Shown one piece after another: positions 16,964 through 25,839 of a stretch of 41,303 nt of DNA. Below the pieces are notes generated by a model. It was not told the origin of the DNA. It worked only from the letters and a program-made list of their open reading frames with translations, and made no database searches. This stretch comes from Nocardia alni. GTDB lineage: Bacteria > Actinomycetota > Actinomycetes > Mycobacteriales > Mycobacteriaceae. Positions within the stretch are counted from its first letter, which is position 1. Every line of letters begins with the position of its first letter. Location of the stretch: contig NZ_JAGPOX010000084.1 in assembly GCF_019038435.1 (NCBI RefSeq), forward strand, positions 1 to 41,303, written 5' to 3'. Position numbers and translations under genes: made by a program.

Positions 16964-17602
16964 TTGTCTACCGGAAAACGCGGCAGCAGAGCGAGCCACG
17001 AACCCGCCGAACCTGCGGTAGCCGCCACCTCGACCGGGAACGGCGGCGCGAAACCCGCGCGGGCGGACGCCGAACGCAATCGGCAACGCCTGCTCGAAGT
17101 CGCACACGACGCTTTCGCACTGGGCGGCAAGGTGACGCTCGAAGGCATCGCCCGAGACGCCGGAGTCGGCATCGGCACCCTCTATCGGCACTTCCCCACC
17201 CGCGAGGCATTGATCGAGGCGGTCTACCGCACCGAACGCCGCCGCCTCTGCGACGAGGCGGCCGACCTCGCGGCCACCGGCGACGCGGCGGTGGCCCTGC
17301 GCACGTGGATGGACCGCTTTTCCGACTACATGGCGACCAAACGCGAGATGGCCGACGCTCTGCGCGCGGTCATCGCCTCGGGCGCGGTCACCGCCGCGGA
17401 GGCCCGCTCCGAAATGTCCACCGCGATACAACCCATCCTCGACGCCGGAATCGCCTCCGGCACACTGCGGGACGACGTCCTCGCGCAGGACGTGATCGTC
17501 AGTCTGCTCGGCATCGCGCTCGCCAGCGGCCGCCCCGAGGAGCGCGAACAGGCCGGGAGGATGATGGATCTGCTCTTGGCCGGCGTGCGGAGATGCCCAT
17601 GA
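16964..17602 (+). CDS. TetR family repressor
   Basis: This 212-residue regulator has a disordered ~30-residue N-terminus, then a TetR helix-turn-helix domain (about residues 38-85; VTLEGIARDAGVGIGTLYRHFP). The start is a TTG at 16964, preceded by GGAGGAG at the right distance; no ATG fits. The C-terminal domain is of the kind found in regulators of drug or stress exporters. The next gene, an MFS transporter, overlaps its stop (ATGA), and the divergent neighbour is an aldo/keto reductase, so it probably represses both. The ligand is unknown. Confidence 0.9.
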   Translation: MSTGKRGSRASHEPAEPAVAATSTGNGGAKPARADAERNRQRLLEVAHDAFALGGKVTLEGIARDAGVGIGTLYRHFPTREALIEAVYRTERRRLCDEAADLAATGDAAVALRTWMDRFSDYMATKREMADALRAVIASGAVTAAEARSEMSTAIQPILDAGIASGTLRDDVLAQDVIVSLLGIALASGRPEEREQAGRMMDLLLAGVRRCP

Positions 17603-18825
17603 TCCAGCGCGCGACCGCGATCCCGATCCTGGCCGCCTGCTGCGGCATCACCTCGGCCAACATCTACCTGCTGCAACCCATCGCGGTGCTGGCCGCACAC
17701 CACTTTCACGTGGCCGGCAGCTCGGCGGGATTCCTCGCATCCGCCATGCAGATCACCTACGCGATCGGGATCGCGGTCTTCGTGCCGCTCGTCGACCTCG
17801 TCCGGGCCCGCTCGCTGCTGCTTCCCTTGATCGGGGTCAGCACAGCGTGCCTGGCGGCCATGGCTATCGCGGCGGCGACGGGATCGTGGCCCGTATTCGT
17901 GGTCGGCGGGTGCGTACTCGGGCTGTTCTGCCCGATACCGCAGATCATCATCCCGGCCGCGGTGGGCATCTTCGACGACGCCGGCTCCAAGCTGATCGGA
18001 CTGCTGCAGTCCGGCCTGCTCGCGGGAATCCTGTTCTCGCGCTTCTATTCCGGGCTCGTCGCCTCCGCACTGTCGGTGGCGGCCGTATTCGCGATCTCCT
18101 GCGTGCTGACGGCGATATCCGGCGCGCTGGCGATGGTTGCCCTGCCGAGTAAGCGAATCCCCGGTGGCTCCCGTGCGGCGTTGATCCCCGGTGTCGCGTT
18201 ACTGGCCGGACTTCCCCGCTTCCTTCAACGTCCCGCGACACTGTTCACCTGCCTGTCGGGCCTGCTGGTCGGCGTCTCGTTCGGCATGTTCTGGAACAGC
18301 CTCACCTTCTTCTCCACCAGCTGGTACGGCCTCACGTCCTCGCAGATCGGCCTGTTCGGGATCGTCGCCGGAGCCTCCGGCGCGATGTCGCCGATCGCGG
18401 GCCATCTGGCCGACCGTTTCGGGCTCGGCCGGGTGCAGATCGTGGTGTGCTGCCTCATCGTCGTCGGCTGGATCCCCCTGCTGTGGGGCGAGCGATCCCT
18501 CGTGATCGCCGTGCTCGCGACGATATTCATCGACGTCGGCGTGTGGTCGAATCAGGTGCTCAACCAATCCGCGATCTTCGCCGACACCGCGATACCGCGA
18601 GGGCTGTCGAACACCCTCTACTTCACGCTGCGCTTCCTGGGCATCTCCGCCGGCTCGGCGATCGGCTCGACGCTGTTCATCGACCATCACTGGCCGGTGG
18701 TCGTGGTCGGCGCGGTGATACTGACACTGCTCGGACTCGTGATCTTCCTCTGGGCGGCGCGGCGCGGCGCTGCCGAGAATGACGACTCTCCGCGCACCGA
18801 GGCGGTACAAACGTCCGGCGGCTAG
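17599..18825 (+). CDS. MFS transporter (drug-efflux type)
   Basis: This 408-residue major facilitator protein has about 12 transmembrane segments. The loop after segment 2 is VPLVDLVRARS, and GHLADRFGLGR lies at the equivalent point of the second half, the usual MFS A-motif positions. The start at 17599 gives an ATGA overlap with the TetR stop and a GGAG six bases upstream; ATG at 17593 is an alternative. It resembles AraJ/Bcr-type effluxers. As part of a TetR-MFS operon it probably exports a compound sensed by that TetR. The substrate is unknown. Confidence 0.9.
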   Translation: MIQRATAIPILAACCGITSANIYLLQPIAVLAAHHFHVAGSSAGFLASAMQITYAIGIAVFVPLVDLVRARSLLLPLIGVSTACLAAMAIAAATGSWPVFVVGGCVLGLFCPIPQIIIPAAVGIFDDAGSKLIGLLQSGLLAGILFSRFYSGLVASALSVAAVFAISCVLTAISGALAMVALPSKRIPGGSRAALIPGVALLAGLPRFLQRPATLFTCLSGLLVGVSFGMFWNSLTFFSTSWYGLTSSQIGLFGIVAGASGAMSPIAGHLADRFGLGRVQIVVCCLIVVGWIPLLWGERSLVIAVLATIFIDVGVWSNQVLNQSAIFADTAIPRGLSNTLYFTLRFLGISAGSAIGSTLFIDHHWPVVVVGAVILTLLGLVIFLWAARRGAAENDDSPRTEAVQTSGG

Positions 18826-18851
18826 TCCGCACACTCTCGTACCATGGCAGC

Positions 18852-19697
18852 ATGCCTGTCGTCCCGGCGCTACTGGCCGGAGTGGCGGTGGATATCGCCA
18901 CTCCGCCGCCCTCGACTCGCCTGGCCGGGGTGAGTATGGCCGGGTTTCACAGCAAGGCAGCACAGGCGGCCGAGCTTCGGATAGTCCCCCATCCGGCACT
19001 CACGATATTCCTCGATTTCGGCGACGCGGTACTGGTCGACGACGTCAGCGGCGAGCGCAGGCACGGCGCCATCGCCATGGGTCTCGCACCCGCGGGAATC
19101 CGAGGATCCGGGCGCAATGTCGACCTGCTCCAGGTGCGGCTGTCCCCTCCGGTCGCGCATGCGGCGCTGGGAGCCTGTGCGGAGTTGGGCGGGTCGGTGG
19201 TCGCACTCGAAGATCTCTGGGGGCGCGAGGCCGGGCGAATCCTGGAACGGTTGCACGCCGCCGGATCCTGGGACGAGCGGTTCGCGATCGCGCGGGCCGC
19301 ACTCCTCGAGCGATGCGCCGCGGGTCGGACGGTGGATCCGGAGGTCGCCCACGTCTGGCGGCAGATCATGACCAGCCGCGGACAGGTCCGGGTCGAGCAT
19401 CTGGCAGACGAGGTGGGCTGGAGCCGCAAGCGGCTGTGGTCCCGCTTCGGCTCCCAGATCGGTCTCACGCCCAAACGCGCCGCGACGCTGGTTCGTTTCG
19501 ATCATGTGGCGCATCGTCTCGCCGCGGGCCAGCGTGTCGCTGCGGTGGCGGCGGACAGTGGCTTCGTCGATCAATCACACCTCAATCGTGACGTCATGAC
19601 GTTCGCCGGCATGACACCCACTGCCGTGGCGGACGCACCGTGGCTGTCGATCGACGACATAGCCTGGGCCGCAATCGCACACACGTGCCGAGTGTGA
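18852..19697 (+). CDS. AraC family transcriptional regulator
   Basis: This 281-residue protein has a C-terminal AraC-type double helix-turn-helix (about residues 185-265; VEHLADEVGWSRKRLWSRFGSQIG and VAAVAADSGFVDQSHLNRDVMTFAGMTP). The N-terminal ~150 residues resemble the small-ligand domain of DUF6597-type AraC proteins. It starts 26 bases after the MFS stop but ends 115 bases before the next gene, so it may be read with the upstream operon or alone. The target is unknown. Confidence 0.87.
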   Translation: MPVVPALLAGVAVDIATPPPSTRLAGVSMAGFHSKAAQAAELRIVPHPALTIFLDFGDAVLVDDVSGERRHGAIAMGLAPAGIRGSGRNVDLLQVRLSPPVAHAALGACAELGGSVVALEDLWGREAGRILERLHAAGSWDERFAIARAALLERCAAGRTVDPEVAHVWRQIMTSRGQVRVEHLADEVGWSRKRLWSRFGSQIGLTPKRAATLVRFDHVAHRLAAGQRVAAVAADSGFVDQSHLNRDVMTFAGMTPTAVADAPWLSIDDIAWAAIAHTCRV

Positions 19698-19812
19698 CCG
19701 GGGCATCGCTCGTGGGCGCGGAACATTTCTCCAATACTTTCGCCCGCGCGGCGACGACCCTGACAGATATGTCCGTTTACACGAATTCCGGCATCCGTCC
19801 CCGGAGGCCACG

Positions 19813-20844
19813 ATGACCAGCAAGGCTCCGTTTCGCACCCGCATCCTGAGGGACGGCACGGACTGGGAGACCATCACCGAGGATCACCTGATCGCCCAGC
19901 GCGAGAAGGTCGATCGCCTGGCGTCCTCGCGGGCCGCGCGGATCGTCTCGGGGCTTCCGGACCGGCACGCCCGCATCGACGGCACGGCGATCGACCTCCC
20001 CGGGCGCCGCCTGACGCTGCGGGTACTCCGCCCGAAGACCGCTAACCATCCACTGCCACTGATCGTCTCGTTCCACGGTGGCGGATTCATCGGTGGCACC
20101 GCCGCGCAGAACGACTGGCTCAACAGCCATCTCGCGGCGCGCTGCCCGGCGGTGGTCGTCGCGGTGGAGTATCGCCTCGCCCCGCGGCATCCGCTACCGG
20201 AGCCGGTCGATGACGGCTACGACACGCTCGTCCGGTTGGTCGACGAGGCCGCTGCATGGGGCATCGACCCGAATTCCGTTGCGGTCGTGGGTGAAAGCGC
20301 CGGGGGCATGATCGCGGCGCTCATCGCACTGCGGGCCCGTGCGGACGGCCCGGCGCTGCGAGCCCAAGTCCTGAACTATCCGGCGACGGACTGGACCGAC
20401 ACCGCGACCGACTACCCGTCGATCACCGAGAACGCCGACAACCCCACGCTCCCGCTGTCCAAGTTGCGCGCCGCGCGGCGGCTGAGCCTGCCGCCGAACC
20501 TCGACCCGCGCAGCGTCTCTCCGCTGAAGTTCGACGATCTCGGCGGTCTGCCACCGACATTGGTCGTCACCGCCGAATTGGATCCCGTCGCCGATCACGG
20601 ACGGCGTTACGTCGAACGGCTCCGCGAGGACGGCACCGACGCCCGCCTGTCCTGCTATCCGAGGGCCACCCACGTATTCCTCAGCACCCCCGAGCTGGTC
20701 CCGGCCGCCCGGCCCGCGCGCCGGGAGATCCTCGGGTTCCTGCGCGGGCACCTGCATTCGGCCGTTCCGGAATACCCCGGCAACACAAGACGTTCCGCGA
20801 AATTCGCGACCGAGAAAGCACTACCGCGAGGCGACAATGAGTGA
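19813..20844 (+). CDS. Alpha/beta hydrolase, hormone-sensitive-lipase type esterase
   Basis: This 343-residue hydrolase has the HSL-family oxyanion motif HGGGF (residues 88-92) and the nucleophile elbow GESAGG (Ser162). The acid is likely the Asp in TAELDPVADHG and the base the His in RATHVFLS. It should hydrolyse small to medium esters or lactones in the cytosol. A ribosome binding site (CGGAGG) precedes the ATG. The following methyltransferase gene overlaps its end by 8 bases, so the two are coupled. The natural substrate is not evident. Confidence 0.9.
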   Translation: MTSKAPFRTRILRDGTDWETITEDHLIAQREKVDRLASSRAARIVSGLPDRHARIDGTAIDLPGRRLTLRVLRPKTANHPLPLIVSFHGGGFIGGTAAQNDWLNSHLAARCPAVVVAVEYRLAPRHPLPEPVDDGYDTLVRLVDEAAAWGIDPNSVAVVGESAGGMIAALIALRARADGPALRAQVLNYPATDWTDTATDYPSITENADNPTLPLSKLRAARRLSLPPNLDPRSVSPLKFDDLGGLPPTLVVTAELDPVADHGRRYVERLREDGTDARLSCYPRATHVFLSTPELVPAARPARREILGFLRGHLHSAVPEYPGNTRRSAKFATEKALPRGDNE

Positions 20845-21610
20845 TGTAACAATCGAATTGCACCGCCGCAAAGGCGATTACGGGATCGACGGGGACTTCG
20901 AGAAGATTTCGGCAGGATGGGTGCTCACGGGTGTCGCCGCGATCCTCGTTGCCCTCGTCGTGGCCACGGTGTGGACCCTCGCGGCAGGCCTGCTCATCAC
21001 CGGGGTGATCATCGGCGTACTCACACTCGCTTTCATGTTCTTCCAGGGCACATATCTGTGGACGACACTGATCGGCAAGTTCCGAGTGTGGGCGCGGATA
21101 CTCGGCAACCTGCGGCTGCGCGGCGATGAACAGGTGCTGGACCTCGGCTGCGGGCGCGGTGCACTGCTGCTCACGGTCGCCCAACTGCTACCCCGAGGTC
21201 GGGCGGTCGGCATCGATCTGTGGACCGCCGACCAGAGCGGCAACAGCCCCGAGGCCACCCTGCGCAATGCCGACCTCGAGGGCGTGGCCGACCGCATCGA
21301 ACTGCACACCGGCGACATCACCACCCGACTACCGTTCGCCGACAACACCTTCGACCTGATCCTCAGCAGCCTGGTAGTACACAACATCCCCTCCGCCGAG
21401 GGCCGTCGCGCCGCCATAGACGAGGCCGTCCGAGTCCTACGCCCGGGTGGCCGCATAGTCATCGCGGACCTCCTCCACACCGCCCGATACGCCACCCGCC
21501 TGCAAGAACTAGGACTGACCGACATCCACCGCCGCAACCTCGGCCCACACATGTGGTGGGGCAGCCCCCTACTCGCCACCCGACTAGTCACGGCGACCAA
21601 GCCCACCTGA
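20837..21610 (+). CDS. Membrane-anchored class I SAM-dependent methyltransferase
   Basis: This 257-residue protein has two predicted transmembrane helices near the N-terminus (about residues 30-72) and a Rossmann-type methyltransferase domain with motif I LDLGCGRGALLL and the acidic GIDLW at the end of strand 2. Post-motif segments LPFADNTFDLILSSLVVHN are typical of Methyltransf_11. Its start lies inside the end of the esterase gene. The anchor suggests a hydrophobic or membrane-bound substrate; identity unknown. Confidence 0.88.
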   Translation: MSDVTIELHRRKGDYGIDGDFEKISAGWVLTGVAAILVALVVATVWTLAAGLLITGVIIGVLTLAFMFFQGTYLWTTLIGKFRVWARILGNLRLRGDEQVLDLGCGRGALLLTVAQLLPRGRAVGIDLWTADQSGNSPEATLRNADLEGVADRIELHTGDITTRLPFADNTFDLILSSLVVHNIPSAEGRRAAIDEAVRVLRPGGRIVIADLLHTARYATRLQELGLTDIHRRNLGPHMWWGSPLLATRLVTATKPT

Positions 21611-21622
21611 CCCAACCGAGAA

Positions 21623-21700
21623 CCGGCCTCGAGCTCCATTCTGCCGACCCATTCGCCGGAAACCCGCATTCTTCGGCCGGAGAATGGAGCAGGAGGCCGG
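21623..21700. terminator. Long interrupted stem between convergent genes
   Basis: CCGGCCTC (21623-21630) pairs with GAGGCCGG (21693-21700). After a 3x3 internal loop, CTCCATTCT (21634-21642) pairs with AGAATGGAG (21681-21689), and GCCGA inside can pair with TCGGC. The 17-pair stem sits between the convergent methyltransferase and SnoaL genes and may terminate both transcripts, though there is no T run. Confidence 0.55.
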
Positions 21701-21727
21701 GCAACGCTATTAGTCCGCGCCGGGAAA

Positions 21728-22126
21728 TCACGACACGGTTCGGGTGCATTGATCGATCGCGCTGATGCGGCCGTCGTCGGCGAGGCGGCCGAACAGGTAG
21801 ACCTCGGTGGAGATCGTGGCGCCGGTGCGCATGGTGGCGGCCAGGGTGTAGCGGGCGGAGATTCGGTCGCCCGAGAGGAGTGCCTCATGCACGTCGACGT
21901 GCAGTGTGCTGGCGTTTCTGCGGGCCGGGCGGACGTGATCGATCAATCGCTGTCGCTCCAGTGGCAGACCGTCGTTGCGGAAGGTGAATCCGGGGGCGAA
22001 CCAGCGATCCATCACGTGGCCGGGTTCGTCGTCCCCGAACGCCATCTGTTCGGGATAGCGGATCAGGAAGTCGATGAGGTCTGCTTCGGTGCGCAAGGGA
22101 TTGCGATCGGGGGTGGGCGCGCTCAT
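21728..22126 (-). CDS. SnoaL/NTF2-like protein
   Basis: This 132-residue protein is an alpha+beta barrel of the SnoaL/NTF2 type (FLIRYPEQMAFGDDEPGHVMDRWFAPGFTFRNDG). The ATG at 22126 overlaps the stop of the upstream redoxin gene (ATGA), so the two are co-translated. Members can be isomerases, dehydratases or non-catalytic ligand binders, and no active-site set identifies which applies here. The pair is probably controlled by the divergent TetR at 22749. Confidence 0.8.
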   Translation of the reverse strand: MSAPTPDRNPLRTEADLIDFLIRYPEQMAFGDDEPGHVMDRWFAPGFTFRNDGLPLERQRLIDHVRPARRNASTLHVDVHEALLSGDRISARYTLAATMRTGATISTEVYLFGRLADDGRISAIDQCTRTVS

Positions 22127-22677
22127 CGAACCGTCCGTTCCGCTGGGACCTGCGTGAGCAGTTCGTCGACCGACCACTGGTCGTCGGCATGTGCGCCGTG
22201 CTTGGCCGCCAGGACCTTGCCATCGGAAGCGATCAGGTAGTCGGCGGGCAGTCCGAATCTGCCGCCTTCCGGATTGCGGGGTGGCATCGGCCGGGCCTCG
22301 TACCGCACAGCCCGCAGCTCCTGCGTTACGCCGCGCGCGATGGCCGACCAGGCGTGCGGATCGAGCAGTGCCTGAGCCCCGGATTCGACGCCGAACTCCC
22401 GATACAGCACATGGTCCGGATCCGCGATCACGTGCAGCGGAAGGTCGGCAGTGTACTTTCGCAATTCCATTGCACTGGAATGAAATACGACCACCTCGGT
22501 GATTCCGGCCCCGATGATCTCGCGATGACGCGACACGATCGAACGTAGGTGCAGACTGCATACCGGACAACCCGCGAAGCGGCGAAATTGCAGATGGATC
22601 AGGCGATCCGGATCGGGAATGGGCACCTCGACCCCCTCGATCGTGGTCAGAACTCGGGCGGACACCGTGGACAACAT
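22123..22677 (-). CDS. Peroxiredoxin-like (AhpC/TSA) redoxin
   Basis: This 184-residue thioredoxin-fold protein has a CxxC motif (GCPVC, at about residues 36-40) at the site of the peroxiredoxin active Cys, and a typical LPADYLIASDGKVLAAKHG segment. It likely reduces peroxides or disulfides in the cytosol, using two Cys. The ATG at 22677 has an AAAGGGA ribosome binding site. It is the first gene of a two-gene operon with the SnoaL-like protein and is divergent from a TetR gene; the 71-base gap holds inverted repeats. Confidence 0.85.
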   Translation of the reverse strand: MLSTVSARVLTTIEGVEVPIPDPDRLIHLQFRRFAGCPVCSLHLRSIVSRHREIIGAGITEVVVFHSSAMELRKYTADLPLHVIADPDHVLYREFGVESGAQALLDPHAWSAIARGVTQELRAVRYEARPMPPRNPEGGRFGLPADYLIASDGKVLAAKHGAHADDQWSVDELLTQVPAERTVR

Positions 22678-22689
22678 GTTTTTCCCTTT

Positions 22690-22739
22690 CGTAGGAGTAC
22701 TCCGTACGCCTACGTCCAGTATGCGCGTATCTTGTACGC
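22690..22739. promoter_or_regulatory. Inverted repeats in redoxin / tetR divergent promoter
   Basis: CGTA-GGAGTACTCC-G-TACG (22690-22708) contains the perfect palindrome GGAGTACTCC, and GCGTA-TCTTG-TACGC (22725-22739) is a second inverted repeat. Both carry the half-site GTACGC, 30 bases apart. This is a plausible TetR operator pair, but it is inferred from symmetry only. Confidence 0.55.
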
Positions 22740-22748
22740 TGTCAATCC

Positions 22749-23360
22749 ATGCCGCGCCCCCGCTCGCTGACCACCGACGACCTCGCCGCCGCCGCCCTGA
22801 CGGTGATCGATCGGGACGGGCTGTCCGCACTCACCATGCGGTCGGTCGCGAAGGAACTGCGGATGGCCACGATGGCGCTGTACCGATACGTCACGGATCG
22901 CGACCAATTGGAGATCCTGGTCGCCAATCGGATTCTCGATCCGCTCGACGTGTCGATCCCCCCGAATCCCGATTGGCGCGAGCGTGCCGCGATCCTGCTC
23001 GACCGCGTCCGCGTCACCGCCTCGGCGCATCCCGCGGCGATACCACTGACGCTGAAACATCGCCAGGCATCGCCACCGACCATGCACTGGATCGAGGCGA
23101 TGCTGACCGTCCTGACCCACGCCGGATTCACCGGCCGAGACCGGGTCGTCGCCCAGCGCACGATGATCGATTTTCTGCTCGGATTCCTGCAGAACGAGCA
23201 CTACGCCTCGATCACCGGCTACGGAACCGCCACGCTCGCGCAGGCCCCCGGCGACGAATTCCCCCTCCTGGCACAGACCGCGACCGAGGCGCACACCATG
23301 TCCGCCGATGACGAATTCCACAGCGGCGTCGCCGTCATCCTGCGCGGCCTGGCGCCCTGA
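22749..23360 (+). CDS. TetR family repressor (TetR_C type)
   Basis: This 203-residue regulator has an N-terminal TetR helix-turn-helix (about residues 8-55; LTMRSVAKELRMATMALYRYV) and a C-terminal domain like that of tetracycline-repressor-type proteins. It is divergent from the redoxin/SnoaL operon and is the obvious candidate regulator. No clear ribosome binding site precedes the ATG at 22749, so translation may be leaderless. The ligand is unknown. Confidence 0.88.
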   Translation: MPRPRSLTTDDLAAAALTVIDRDGLSALTMRSVAKELRMATMALYRYVTDRDQLEILVANRILDPLDVSIPPNPDWRERAAILLDRVRVTASAHPAAIPLTLKHRQASPPTMHWIEAMLTVLTHAGFTGRDRVVAQRTMIDFLLGFLQNEHYASITGYGTATLAQAPGDEFPLLAQTATEAHTMSADDEFHSGVAVILRGLAP

Positions 23361-23449
23361 ACGAAATCCGCAATCATCCGATGAGTTTCGGCCGTTCGGA
23401 TCGTCGGTATCCGTGACAACCGTTCGTCTGTCCGGGTGGAGGATCGCCG

Positions 23450-23866
23450 ATGGCCAGCAAGATGATCTTCGTCAACCTTCCTGTGGATGATCTGGACAGG
23501 TCGAAGCGGTTCTACGAGGCGCTGGGGTGGACGGTGAACAGAAATTTCACCGACGACAACGCCGCATGCGTGGTGGTCGACGACAACATCTGCCTGATGC
23601 TGCTGATCAAGCCGTTCTTCGAGACCTTCACCCGGCGCCCGATCGCCGACACCATCGGCACGACAGGATCGATCTACGCGCTGTCGCTCGGCAGCGCCCG
23701 CGAGGTCGACGATCTCACCTGCGCCGCCCTGGGCGCCGGCGGCACCGAGGAGATCGACGCGGACAAACGCGCACAGGAACGCCAAGTCGGAATGTACGGC
23801 CGCACCTTCGTCGACCCGGACGGCCACCACTGGGAGCCGTTCTGGATGAACTACCCGCGCAACTGA
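23450..23866 (+). CDS. VOC family (glyoxalase-like) protein
   Basis: This 138-residue protein has the vicinal oxygen chelate fold: an opening MIFVNLPVDDLDRSKRFYEALGW and a closing RTFVDPDGHHWEPFWM. This group (often called lactoylglutathione lyase-like) includes metalloenzymes and resistance proteins; the His/Glu pattern at the C-terminus is compatible with metal binding. It has a good GGAGG ribosome binding site and stands alone between a TetR gene and a kinase gene. The substrate is unknown. Confidence 0.87.
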   Translation: MASKMIFVNLPVDDLDRSKRFYEALGWTVNRNFTDDNAACVVVDDNICLMLLIKPFFETFTRRPIADTIGTTGSIYALSLGSAREVDDLTCAALGAGGTEEIDADKRAQERQVGMYGRTFVDPDGHHWEPFWMNYPRN

Positions 23867-23960
23867 TTCCGCGACGACGAGCGCCGTCGATTGCGCTAGA
23901 TTCTCGTGACGTCCGCAACACTGTCAGGGGTGGGGCTCATGCGTGATCGGGAGGGACGTA

Positions 23961-25241
23961 GTGCGATTGCAGCCGGGTGCTGTATTTGCTGGATTCACCG
24001 TCGAGCGGATGCTCGGGGCGGGTGGTATGGGCACGGTGTATCTGGCCCAGCAGCCGCGATTAGGACGGCGGGTGGCACTGAAGGTACTCACCGAAACCTT
24101 CGGCCTGGATCCGAAGACGCGCTCCGCCTTCGACCGCGAGGCGGCCGTCGCCGCGAGGCTCGATCACCCGAATATCGTCCCGGTCTACGATCGTAGCCCT
24201 GCCGGCGATCCGTCCCTGTGGTTGACGATGCGCTATATCGACGGCGGTGACGTGGCCACACTGCTGGACGTCAATCCGGGCGGGCTGGCGCCCGCACGGG
24301 CGATACGGATACTCGCCGACGCCGCGCGGGCACTGGATTACGCGCATGCGCAGGGTGTGCTGCACCGGGATGTGAAACCGGCGAATCTGCTGATCGACAA
24401 CGATCAGCGCCATGGCGAGCGCGCGGTGCTCACCGATTTCGGCATCGCCCGCACCCTCGACGACACGGTCACTATGTCCGGCATCGCCGTGAGCTTCGCC
24501 TACGCCGCACCGGAGAGGTTCACCAGCGCGGACTCCGATCATCGCGCCGACATCTACTCACTGGGCTGCACACTGTTCCAACTGCTGACCGGGCAACCGC
24601 CGTTCCCGCGCAAGGATCAAGCGGCGGTGGTCGGCGCACACCTGACGGCGCCCCCGCCCGCGCCCCGCGACGTGCGACCGGAACTCCCGGCCGAACTCGA
24701 TGCTGTGATCGCCACCGCGCTGGCCAAGGCCCCGCAGGAGCGATATTCCAGCTGCCTGGCCCTCGCCGAGGCCGCGACACAGGCTCTCTACCCTTCCGAG
24801 GAGGTCTCGCCCACTGTCCGCGCGACGATTTCGCTGGTACCACTGCATATCGATGCGACGCCACGACGCCGGGCGACCAAGGCCCCTGGTTCGGCTCGTC
24901 GCCGGATCGCGGTCGGCTCGGGACTGTTCCTGGCCGCGGCCGGTCTGACCGTCGGCATCATCTCAGCGACGCACGGCCACTCCGGATCCGCCACGAGGAC
25001 GCCGTCGCTGACCGTTGCGCCACAACAGATTACGTCGACGGCCCCACCGATCCGGCACAGCAGCCCGCTCGCCTCGCCACCGCCGGCCGACACCTCGCTG
25101 GCTACGGCCGAACAGCCCGCCACAGAGCAGCCCACCGAACAATCACAACCCAGGGGCACCACCGCACCGCCGCAGGGCCACACCTTCTTCCAGCCACCGC
25201 CGGTGGTTCCCCAGACGCGGTCGTTCCAGTGGAACGGGTGA
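23961..25241 (+). CDS. Membrane Ser/Thr protein kinase, PknB family type
   Basis: This 426-residue Hanks-type kinase has a glycine loop (GAGGMGTVYLA), Lys41, the catalytic loop HRDVKPANLL (Asp137), DFG (Asp159) and an activation segment ending YAAPE. A single transmembrane helix lies at about residues 316-337, followed by a ~90-residue Ser/Thr/Pro-rich extracellular tail with no PASTA or other sensor domain. The GTG at 23961 is chosen because GGGAGGGA precedes it at the right distance; GTG at 23943 is an alternative. The activation loop has AVSFAYAAPE in place of the common GTPAYMAPE. Substrates are unknown. Confidence 0.9.
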   Translation: MRLQPGAVFAGFTVERMLGAGGMGTVYLAQQPRLGRRVALKVLTETFGLDPKTRSAFDREAAVAARLDHPNIVPVYDRSPAGDPSLWLTMRYIDGGDVATLLDVNPGGLAPARAIRILADAARALDYAHAQGVLHRDVKPANLLIDNDQRHGERAVLTDFGIARTLDDTVTMSGIAVSFAYAAPERFTSADSDHRADIYSLGCTLFQLLTGQPPFPRKDQAAVVGAHLTAPPPAPRDVRPELPAELDAVIATALAKAPQERYSSCLALAEAATQALYPSEEVSPTVRATISLVPLHIDATPRRRATKAPGSARRRIAVGSGLFLAAAGLTVGIISATHGHSGSATRTPSLTVAPQQITSTAPPIRHSSPLASPPPADTSLATAEQPATEQPTEQSQPRGTTAPPQGHTFFQPPPVVPQTRSFQWNG

Positions 25242-25254
25242 GACCAGGTCGTGC

Positions 25255-25686
25255 TCATCGGGCATTCGAGGTGCAGATGGTGTCCAAGACGAACGCCGGC
25301 TTCGTTACCGGGGTGACCGGCGGGCTCATGGACTCGAACAGTTTCGCCTCACGTTCCGCAGCAACAGCCGTGACACCGGCCCCGACAAAGTAAACGGGCC
25401 CGGTAGTCAACAGCTTCCGTGCGTCGCGCTCAACAACCGACGCACACGCGTTTTGCACCCGCGCCTTGATGCGACAGAGGAACGGGTCCCCGTGATCGCA
25501 CGCTCGCAGAGCAGCCTCGTCTGCTGCGATCTGGGTCGGATAGTCGGTCGCCTCGCCGACCTGGTCACTCCCCACGGCGATGGCTGCGTACAAACTGCCC
25601 GCCGCGTGCGCGGTCCCGGCCGCGATGACCATGAGCAACCCAGCGCACGCAATCACTATGGCCAGTAAGGACTTTCCCGACAACAT
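25255..25686 (-). CDS. Secreted DUF4189 protein
   Basis: This 143-residue protein has a signal peptide (about residues 1-28, ending AHA) and a DUF4189-like domain: LYAAIAVGSDQ, then YPTQIAADEAALRAC and VQNACASV, with conserved Cys pairs that may form disulfides outside the cell. The function of DUF4189 is not established. It converges on the kinase gene with a 13-base gap. Confidence 0.8.
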   Translation of the reverse strand: MLSGKSLLAIVIACAGLLMVIAAGTAHAAGSLYAAIAVGSDQVGEATDYPTQIAADEAALRACDHGDPFLCRIKARVQNACASVVERDARKLLTTGPVYFVGAGVTAVAAEREAKLFESMSPPVTPVTKPAFVLDTICTSNAR

Positions 25687-25839
25687 CGATGAACCCCCGC
25701 AATCGAAAACCGTATCGGGCGATCATTGCGGCAATCCTGCCGACTGTCCACCCTCAGCAGCTCGGCGCGATGCGTAGCCCGCGCCGAGCTCTTCACTCCA
25801 GGCAGATTCGGCGACAGTCCAACGAGTCTCGACGTGTGA

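Noticed and set aside
22673..22680. AACATGTT core resembling a KstR site at the redoxin start codon.
   Set aside because: The outer T and A of TNNAACNNGTTNNA are both missing, the core includes the start codon, and the gene has no sterol link.
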